This document shows positions 35,260-40,685 of a DNA stretch of 40,685 bases, one piece after another. Position 1 is the first letter of the stretch; the number at the start of each line of letters is the position of its first letter. The stretch is taken from positions 1-40,685 of the forward strand of contig JAABRV010000004.1 of the NCBI GenBank assembly GCA_011390735.1. Direction: 5' to 3'. This stretch comes from Trueperaceae bacterium. Its GTDB lineage: Bacteria > Deinococcota > Deinococci > Deinococcales > Trueperaceae. The notes below the pieces were generated by a model. The model did not search any database. It was not told the DNA's origin and saw only the letters and a program-made list of their open reading frames with translations. A program made the translations under genes and the position numbers.

Positions 35260-35818
35260 CGAGGCCCAACAGCGCCGGTCGGCGCATGCCGTGCGCCGTC
35301 AGCGACACGTCGAAGTCCGCCTCGGCCCGGTAGCTGGGGTCGCCGTTCGCGTCGCGTGACGCCGACAGCCGCGCCTCGATGCGGTAGGTCAGCGTCACCC
35401 CGTGCAGCGTCAGTTCGGCGTCCAGCATCAGCGTGAGCGAGCCGTCGGGTTCGAGCGCGGCGAGCTCGGGCCCCGGTACGGCCGCGGCCACGAGCCGCGC
35501 CTCGGGGAAGTCGTCGGTCTCGAAGACGGCGGCGCGGGCGCGACCGTCCCGCAGCCGGTTCCCGGAGTCGAACGCGGCCGGCTCCATTCGTGCCTCGACC
35601 CGCAGCGAGGCGGGATCGCGCGGATCGAACGACAGGCGGATCTCGCTCACCGGCGCCACGCCGCTCCAGCTCGTCAACGCGTCGCGGGCCACGTAGCGGA
35701 CCTCGCCGCTCGCGATCCAGGCGTCTTCCGAGGCCGCCGCCGAGGCGCCCGCGCCCGCGAACGCGGCGGCGGCGAGCGCGACGAGCGCGATGACGGCGGT
35801 GCGCGACCAGGTCCTCAT
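35183..35818 (-). CDS. YceI-family periplasmic protein
   Basis: Signal peptide; AWIASGEVRYVARDALTSWSGVAPVSEIRLSFDPRDPASLRVEARMEPAAFDSGNRLRD...LTLMLDAELTLHGVTLTYRIEARLS; 77-bp convergent overlap with 33550-35259. Confidence 0.82.
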   Translation of the reverse strand: MRTWSRTAVIALVALAAAAFAGAGASAAASEDAWIASGEVRYVARDALTSWSGVAPVSEIRLSFDPRDPASLRVEARMEPAAFDSGNRLRDGRARAAVFETDDFPEARLVAAAVPGPELAALEPDGSLTLMLDAELTLHGVTLTYRIEARLSASRDANGDPSYRAEADFDVSLTAHGMRRPALLGLVTDDLVQVSWVATARPDPAPSPTTR

Positions 35819-35927
35819 GCGTCCAGGCTGCGCCCGCCGCCCGCCGCACGCCGTAGCCCAGGACGCACACCGGCCCTTCATGGGTGGCGGCCTACACTGG
35901 GGAAGGCCGCAGGGCCGGGACCCAACC

Positions 35928-36989
35928 ATGACCCGAGTCGATCTCACCCTCCCCCTCGTCGTCGCGCTGCTGCTCGCGGCCGGCCTGATCACCCTGTCGA
36001 GCGCGGCGCCGGGGGACGAGTTCCTCCGTCAACTGGTCTTCCTCGGCGTCGCGGCGGTCGGCGTGGGGGCGGTCGTGTGGCTCGGCCGCGAGCGGCTGAT
36101 GCGGCTGGCGCCGTACGCCTACCTGACGGCGCTGGGGCTGCTGCTGGCCGTGCAGGCCTTCGGGACCGAGGTCAACGGCGCCAAGTCGTGGCTCCACGTC
36201 GGCCCGCTCCCCGGCTTCCAGCCGTCCGAGATGATGAAGCTCGCGATGATCCTGGTGCTGGCCCAGGCGATGCACGACCGCCCGATCCGGCGGCCGTTCG
36301 ACTACCTGCGGCCCCTGGGCCTGATCGCCGTGCCCACCGCGCTGGTGCTCGCCGAGCCGGACCTCGGCGGGGCGCTGGTGTTGGCGGCGATCGGCGCCGG
36401 CATGGTGCTGGTGCGCGGCGTCCCCTGGCGCCACCTGGCGGCGGTCGCGGTGGTGCTGGCGGTCGCCGTCCCCACCCTGATCGTGCCGAACCTGCGGCCG
36501 CACCAGACGGCCAGGATCGCCACCTTCCTCAACCCGGGCGCGGACCCGCAGGGCGCCGGCTACCAGGTGATCCAGTCGACGATCGCGGTGGGTTCCGGGG
36601 GGCTCCTCGGCAAGGGGTACGGCCAGGGGACGCAGTCGCAGCTCGGCTTCATCCCCTTCCGCCAGACCGACTTCATCTTCCCGGTGCTGGCCGAGGAGGG
36701 CGGGTTCCTCGCCGCGGTGCTCCTGCTGGGCCTGTACGCGCTGCTCTTCTGGCGCCTGGTGGCGATGGCGTCGGAGTGCCCCGCCGAGCGCGACCAACTG
36801 ATCGTCGCCGGGGTGCTGGTGTTCATCGGCTTCCAGGTGCTGCTCAACGTCGGCGTCACGCTGGGCCTGGCGCCCGTCACCGGCATCACGCTGCCGCTGG
36901 TGAGCTACGGCGGCACCTCGCTGCTGTCGACGCTGCTGGGGCTCGCCGTGGTCTTCGTGGTGCACAGGGATCGCTACGCCGGCTGGTAG
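35928..36989 (+). CDS. rodA: FtsW/RodA/SpoVE family, likely RodA
   Basis: EVNGAKSWLHVGPLPGFQPSEMMKLAMILVLAQAM...EPDLGGALVLAAIG...GYQVIQSTIAVGSGGLLGKGYGQGTQSQLGFIPFRQTDFIFPVLAEE...LPLVSYGGTSLLSTLLGLAVV. Confidence 0.96.
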   Translation: MTRVDLTLPLVVALLLAAGLITLSSAAPGDEFLRQLVFLGVAAVGVGAVVWLGRERLMRLAPYAYLTALGLLLAVQAFGTEVNGAKSWLHVGPLPGFQPSEMMKLAMILVLAQAMHDRPIRRPFDYLRPLGLIAVPTALVLAEPDLGGALVLAAIGAGMVLVRGVPWRHLAAVAVVLAVAVPTLIVPNLRPHQTARIATFLNPGADPQGAGYQVIQSTIAVGSGGLLGKGYGQGTQSQLGFIPFRQTDFIFPVLAEEGGFLAAVLLLGLYALLFWRLVAMASECPAERDQLIVAGVLVFIGFQVLLNVGVTLGLAPVTGITLPLVSYGGTSLLSTLLGLAVVFVVHRDRYAGW

Positions 36990-36992
36990 GCT
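36987..36992 (+). promoter_or_regulatory. Candidate -10 TAGGCT, 6 nt before ATG (leaderless), overlapping the rodA stop codon
   Basis: ggTAGGCTggggccATG. Confidence 0.45.
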
Positions 36993-36998
36993 GGGGCC

Positions 36999-37634
36999 AT
37001 GCGCATCCGTTGGTGGGTCACCCTGGTGCTGGCGGCGCCGCTCGCGCTGCTGGCCGCGGCGAACTGGTCCGAGCTGCTGACGCCGGTCGAGATCGACGTC
37101 TTCCTGTTCTCGGTCCGCTGGCCGCTGTGGCCCTTCGTCGTCGGCATCCCGGTCCTCCTGGTGGTGCTGTACCTCGGGGCGGCGCTGCTCGACCGCGCTC
37201 GCCAGCTGCGCCAGGTGGCGGCACTCGAGCGCCAGCTCGAGGAGGCCCGGCGCGACCTCGATCGCGGGCGCGAGGCGGCGATCGACGCCCTCGGCGACCG
37301 CCTGCAGGGGCACATCGCGACGCTCGAGTCGGCCGTCGAGGGCGCGGTGAGCGGCCTCGAACAGCGCCTGGTCGAGCGGGTGGAGGCCGTCGACGAGCAC
37401 CTCGGCCGCGTCGAGGAGGAGCAGCGCACGCGGACCGAGGCTTTGGCCGCGCGCGTGGCCGCCGTCCGCGACGAGATCGCCGCCGACGTCGGCGAGGCGG
37501 AGGACGCCGTCCTGCGTGCCCTGCGCGGGCGCGGCGAGGCCGAGCTCGCAGCGGGAGAGCCGGCCACGGCGGAGGTCGAGCGCGTCCACGGGGACGACGT
37601 ACGCCCGGCGCTGCCCGGCGCGCGCCGCCCCTGA
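36999..37634 (+). CDS. Membrane protein with LapA-like N-terminal two-TM region and coiled coil
   Basis: MRIRWWVTLVLAAPLALLAAANWSELLTPVEIDVFLFSVRWPLWPFVVGIPVLLVVLYLGAALLDRARQLRQVAALERQLEEARRDLDR. Confidence 0.7.
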   Translation: MRIRWWVTLVLAAPLALLAAANWSELLTPVEIDVFLFSVRWPLWPFVVGIPVLLVVLYLGAALLDRARQLRQVAALERQLEEARRDLDRGREAAIDALGDRLQGHIATLESAVEGAVSGLEQRLVERVEAVDEHLGRVEEEQRTRTEALAARVAAVRDEIAADVGEAEDAVLRALRGRGEAELAAGEPATAEVERVHGDDVRPALPGARRP

Positions 37635-37647
37635 TATCGTCGCCCGC

Positions 37648-37989
37648 ATGAGCGAACCCCAGCCTACCGACGCCGAGAGCGTCCGCAGCGCGTGCATCGA
37701 GGCCCTCAAGGTCGTCCGCGACCCCGAGATCCCGGTCAACATCGTCGACCTCGGCCTGGTCTACCGGCTCGACGTCGACGACGAGGGCGCGGTGGAGGTC
37801 GACATGACCCTGACCAGCATGGGCTGCCCGGTGCAGGACATGATCCAGGCGGACGTCGAGCTCGCCTGCATGAAGGTCGACGGCGTGAAGAAGGTGGCCG
37901 TCGAGTTCGTGTGGTCGCCCCCGTGGTCGACGGACAAGATGACGGACGACGGCAAGAAGCAGATGCGCATGTTCGGCTTCCACGTCTGA
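37648..37989 (+). CDS. MIP18-family Fe-S assembly factor (SufT/PaaD-like)
   Basis: ACIEALKVVRDPEIPVNIVDLGLVYRLDVDDEGAVEVDMTLTSMGCPVQDMIQADVE...VEFVWSPPWSTDKMTDDGKKQM. Confidence 0.94.
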   Translation: MSEPQPTDAESVRSACIEALKVVRDPEIPVNIVDLGLVYRLDVDDEGAVEVDMTLTSMGCPVQDMIQADVELACMKVDGVKKVAVEFVWSPPWSTDKMTDDGKKQMRMFGFHV

Positions 37990-38053
37990 CCGGCGTCCGG
38001 CGCGGGACGCGCACTCGCGCGTCGGTGGCCCGCCGTGGTACCCATGGCGCAGC

Positions 38054-38710
38054 GTGTGGTTCCGCAAGCCCCCCACCCCCCCGTCGCGCGCCCATCGCTG
38101 GCCAGCGTTCGCGGCCACGCTCGAGGCCCAGCCCGCCGAGGGGGCGGCCGAGCGGCTCCGTCGGTTCCTCGACCTGAGTGACGCCGAGGTTCGGCACGTG
38201 CACGTGCTGCGGCGGAGCGGTCAGCCGTCGCTCTACGTCTTCGACGTCGTCCGCAGGCGTGCGGGCCCGGCGGGCGAGGTGGTGCGCTGGTCGAGTTGGG
38301 TGCTCGTGCGCAGCGACCGGTCGATCTCGCCCGTCTCGTTCCGCGTGGCGCCCCGGCGCGACGCCATCCTGGAGTCGCTCGAGGCGAGCCGCATCGGAGC
38401 CAGCCGCGTGGACCTGGCGTCGCGGCCCGAGCTGGACGCGGTGCTGGCGGTGCTGGCGCGCGACCCGGCGGCGGCCCGGGCGCTGCTCACCCCCGCGGTG
38501 ACCGAGGTGCTGCAGCGGATGGTGGCGGCCGGCCCCGGCGCGGCGGTCGTCGCCGGTGAGCGGCACGTGCTGGCGCACGTCGACGTGGTCGAGGACGACG
38601 ACCCCGCGGCGTTGCTCGGGCTGGTCAGCGACCTGCTGTTCCTGTGCACGCTGCTGCCCATCGCGGGCCCCGCGACCGTCGATCCGGCCGACTTCCTCGA
38701 CCTCGGCTGA
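38054..38710 (+). CDS. Hypothetical protein
   Basis: MWFRKPPTPPSRAHRWPAFAATLEAQPAEGAAERLRRFLDLSDAEVRHVHVLRRSGQPSLYVFDVVRRR; GTG start; no recognised domain. Confidence 0.65.
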   Translation: MWFRKPPTPPSRAHRWPAFAATLEAQPAEGAAERLRRFLDLSDAEVRHVHVLRRSGQPSLYVFDVVRRRAGPAGEVVRWSSWVLVRSDRSISPVSFRVAPRRDAILESLEASRIGASRVDLASRPELDAVLAVLARDPAAARALLTPAVTEVLQRMVAAGPGAAVVAGERHVLAHVDVVEDDDPAALLGLVSDLLFLCTLLPIAGPATVDPADFLDLG

Positions 38711-38771
38711 CGCCGCCGCGCGTCATCGGGGGCTTCGGCCCATCGCTGCGGCGCGCCCGGTACCATGCGCC

Positions 38772-39638
38772 ATGGCCCGAACCACCGTGCCCGCCGCCGA
38801 CGCCCTGCTCGACGAGCGTCTCGACGTCCTCGACCACGGCTTCGTCCGCCTGGTCGACTACCTGGGCGGCGACGCCCGCATCGTCCAGGCCGCTCGCGTC
38901 TCCTACGGCGAGGGCACCAAGAGCCTGCGCGAGGATCGCGCGCTCATCGACTACCTCCTGCGCCACGCCCACACCAGCCCCTTCGAGCAGGTGGTGCTGA
39001 CCTTCCACCTCAAGATGCCGATCTTCGTGGCCCGTCAGTGGCTGCGCCACCGCACCGCGCGGCTCAACGAGCTGTCCGGGCGCTACAGCGTCATGCGCGA
39101 CGAGTTCTATCTCCCCGCGCCCGACGAGGTGCGCTACCAGTCGACGGCGAACCGGCAGGGGGGCTCCGACGCGCCGGTGCCCGACGAGCTGCGCGCGCGC
39201 GTCGCCGAGACCCTGGCGGAGGGCCAGCGCCGGAGCTACGCCGAGTACGAGGCGCTGCTGGCCGACGGCGTGGCGCGCGAACTCGCCCGCGTCAACCTGC
39301 CGCTGGCGCTCTACACGGAGATGTACTGGCAGATCGACCTGCACAACCTGTTCCACTTCCTGCGGCTGCGGATGGACTGGCACGCGCAGGCCGAGATCCG
39401 CGCGTATGGGGACGCGATCGCGCGCTGCGCGCGGGCGGTGGCGCCGCTCGCCTACGAGGCCTTCGAGGAGCACGTGCTGCACGGCCGCAGGCTGTCGGCC
39501 TCCGAGCTCGAGCTGCTGCGCGGCGCGCTGGACGAGCCGAAGCTGCGCGCCGCGCTGGCGGGCTCCGACCTGCGCCCCACGCGCCGGCGCGAGCTGCTCG
39601 AGAAGCTGGGCCTGGCGCCCGACGAGCCCGAAGCGTAG
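38772..39638 (+). CDS. thyX: FAD-dependent thymidylate synthase ThyX
   Basis: RQWLRHRTARLNELSGRYSVM contains the ThyX signature RHRxxxxNExSxRY; HTSPFEQVVLTFHLKMPIFVARQW; NLFHFLRLRMDWHAQAEIRAY. Confidence 0.98.
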   Translation: MARTTVPAADALLDERLDVLDHGFVRLVDYLGGDARIVQAARVSYGEGTKSLREDRALIDYLLRHAHTSPFEQVVLTFHLKMPIFVARQWLRHRTARLNELSGRYSVMRDEFYLPAPDEVRYQSTANRQGGSDAPVPDELRARVAETLAEGQRRSYAEYEALLADGVARELARVNLPLALYTEMYWQIDLHNLFHFLRLRMDWHAQAEIRAYGDAIARCARAVAPLAYEAFEEHVLHGRRLSASELELLRGALDEPKLRAALAGSDLRPTRRRELLEKLGLAPDEPEA

Positions 39639-39640
39639 CC

Positions 39641-40099
39641 GTGCGCTACCGGGTGGCGTGCGTCGGCCGGCCCGACGGCGGGGTGTTCGGGCCGGCCGTC
39701 GCCGCCTACCTGCCGCGGCTCGCCGGTCTGGCGCCCACCGAGTTGTGGCCCGTCAAGGCGGGGCGGGGTCGCGATCCGGTCGCCCGGCGGCGGAGCGAGG
39801 CGGCCGCGCTGCGCGCGGCGGCCGTGGGGCGCACGGTCGCGCTCGACGAGCGCGGCGCCGCGTTCACCACCGAGGTCCTGGCGAGGCACGTCGAGCGGCT
39901 GGAGTTGCGCGGCGAGGGGCGCCTGACGCTGTGGATCGGTGGGGCGGACGGCCTGGACCCCGAGCTCGCCGCTGCCGCCGACGAGCGCTGGCGCCTGTCG
40001 GACCTGACGCTGGCGCACGAGCTCGCGCTGGCGGTGCTGCTCGAGCAGCTGTACCGGGTCGAGTCGTGGCGGGCGGGACATCCGTACCACCGCGCGTGA
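39641..40099 (+). CDS. rlmH: 23S rRNA pseudouridine(1915) N3-methyltransferase RlmH
   Basis: TLWIGGADGLDPELAAAADERWRLSDLTLAHELALAVLLEQLYRVESWRAGHPYHRA, RlmH C-terminal signature. Confidence 0.95.
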   Translation: MRYRVACVGRPDGGVFGPAVAAYLPRLAGLAPTELWPVKAGRGRDPVARRRSEAAALRAAAVGRTVALDERGAAFTTEVLARHVERLELRGEGRLTLWIGGADGLDPELAAAADERWRLSDLTLAHELALAVLLEQLYRVESWRAGHPYHRA

Positions 40100-40311
40100 G
40101 GTAGGCGGACGGATCTTGCGGCCTGGACGTGCCTGCGGGCCGCTCGGGAGGGCCCATCATGGGCCTGGGATGGCGGATTCATGAGAAGCGCGCGCGCGTC
40201 CAGGCCGGCGCTCGCGCGAATCGTGAGGTTTTTCTGAGTGACCCGCTTCACGAACGCCCGAATGTGCGTGGTCGACAGTGCTGAAGACCTCTCATGGAGG
40301 ATTCACGTCGT

Positions 40312-40341
40312 TTGACACGGGCGCCCCCCGCGTGCCATCCT
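40312..40341 (+). promoter_or_regulatory. Candidate S-layer gene promoter (TTGACA -35, TGccatcct extended -10-like)
   Basis: Consensus TTGACA followed after 18 nt by CATCCT; long leader downstream. Confidence 0.4.
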
Positions 40342-40347
40342 GGCTGT

Positions 40348-40365
40348 TGGACCCGTGTGGGTCCA
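40348..40365 (+). promoter_or_regulatory. Leader hairpin upstream of S-layer gene
   Basis: TGGACCC-GTGT-GGGTCCA, 7-bp perfect stem with tetraloop. Confidence 0.5.
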
Positions 40366-40394
40366 GGGTCGCACGTGGAAGGAGGTGTATCCCC

Positions 40395-40541
40395 TTGAAA
40401 CGGCCCTGGAACGCAACGGAACCCGGCGACCGCACGCACGCCGAAGACTTGGGACGAGGAAACACGGAAACTCCCCCGGGTCGGAGGCACCGCCAGACGG
40501 CGCCGAACGACTTCATTCAGCACGTCAAGGGGTTCACATGA
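40395..40541 (+). CDS. Candidate 48-aa leader ORF (TTG start), translationally coupled to the S-layer gene
   Basis: AAGGAGGTG (40379-40387), strong anti-SD complement 7-9 nt before TTG; LKRPWNATEPGDRTHAEDLGRGNTETPPGRRHRQTAPNDFIQHVKGFT stops at TGA overlapping the ATGA start of the next CDS. Confidence 0.4.
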   Translation: MKRPWNATEPGDRTHAEDLGRGNTETPPGRRHRQTAPNDFIQHVKGFT

Positions 40542-40685
40542 AGAAGTTCTTTATCACGATCCTCGCGGCGCTCGTCGCCGGCGGCATGGTGTCTGCTCAG
40601 TCCTTCCCGGACATCCCGAGCGGTCACTGGGCCGGCGACGCCGTCGAAGAGATCGCCGACCTCGGCATCGTCATCGGCTTCCCCG
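40538..40685 (+). CDS. S-layer (SLH-domain) protein, N-terminal fragment, truncated by window edge
   Basis: MKKFFITILAALVAGGMVSAQSFPDIPSGHWAGDAVEEIADLGIVIGFP: signal peptide plus SLH motif FPDIPxGHWAxxAV...LGIVxGFP. Confidence 0.9.
   Translation, partial: MKKFFITILAALVAGGMVSAQSFPDIPSGHWAGDAVEEIADLGIVIGFP

Noticed and set aside
40278-40541. 87-aa ORF from ATG/CTG at 40278
   Set aside because: The first part lies upstream of the candidate promoter and lacks an SD; only the internal TTG at 40395 with AAGGAGGTG is plausible.

Overview
High-GC bacterial chromosomal window of about 40.7 kb. An N-terminal SLH-domain S-layer protein at the right edge and the L21-L27-ObgE-YqeK-LCP-RsfS gene order suggest Deinococcota, possibly Trueperaceae-like; this is inference. 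Gene density is high, with many 1-4 nt overlaps. I see no mobile elements, CRISPR arrays or rRNA genes. Main blocks: (1) cytochrome c maturation ccmABC plus ccdA (minus); (2) a nitrate/sulfonate-type ABC importer; (3) a small secreted protein behind an 11-bp-phased direct-repeat box; (4) an MhqR-like MarR regulator / ring-cleaving dioxygenase / carboxylesterase / MsrB redox operon with a divergent thioredoxin-fold gene; (5) rplS and tRNA-Ala(GGC), each with clear promoter or terminator hairpins; (6) ZIP transporter and a YqjD/YqjE/YqjK-like membrane trio; (7) a large Mrp/MBH-type cation antiporter cluster with four NuoL/M/N-family subunits; (8) rplU-rpmA-obgE-yqeK-LCP-rsfS-yraN-ppx/gppA-trpF; (9) an intergenic cluster of four DnaA-box-like 9-mers; (10) BatA-like protein, YceI, RodA, SufT-like, ThyX and RlmH; (11) an S-layer gene start with a long structured leader containing a near-perfect SD and a candidate translationally coupled leader ORF. 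The most interesting items are the DnaA-box cluster, the S-layer leader, the expanded Mrp/MBH cluster, the Mhq-like redox operon and a recurring leaderless-promoter pattern. All family calls were made by reading translations by eye; no database search was run.
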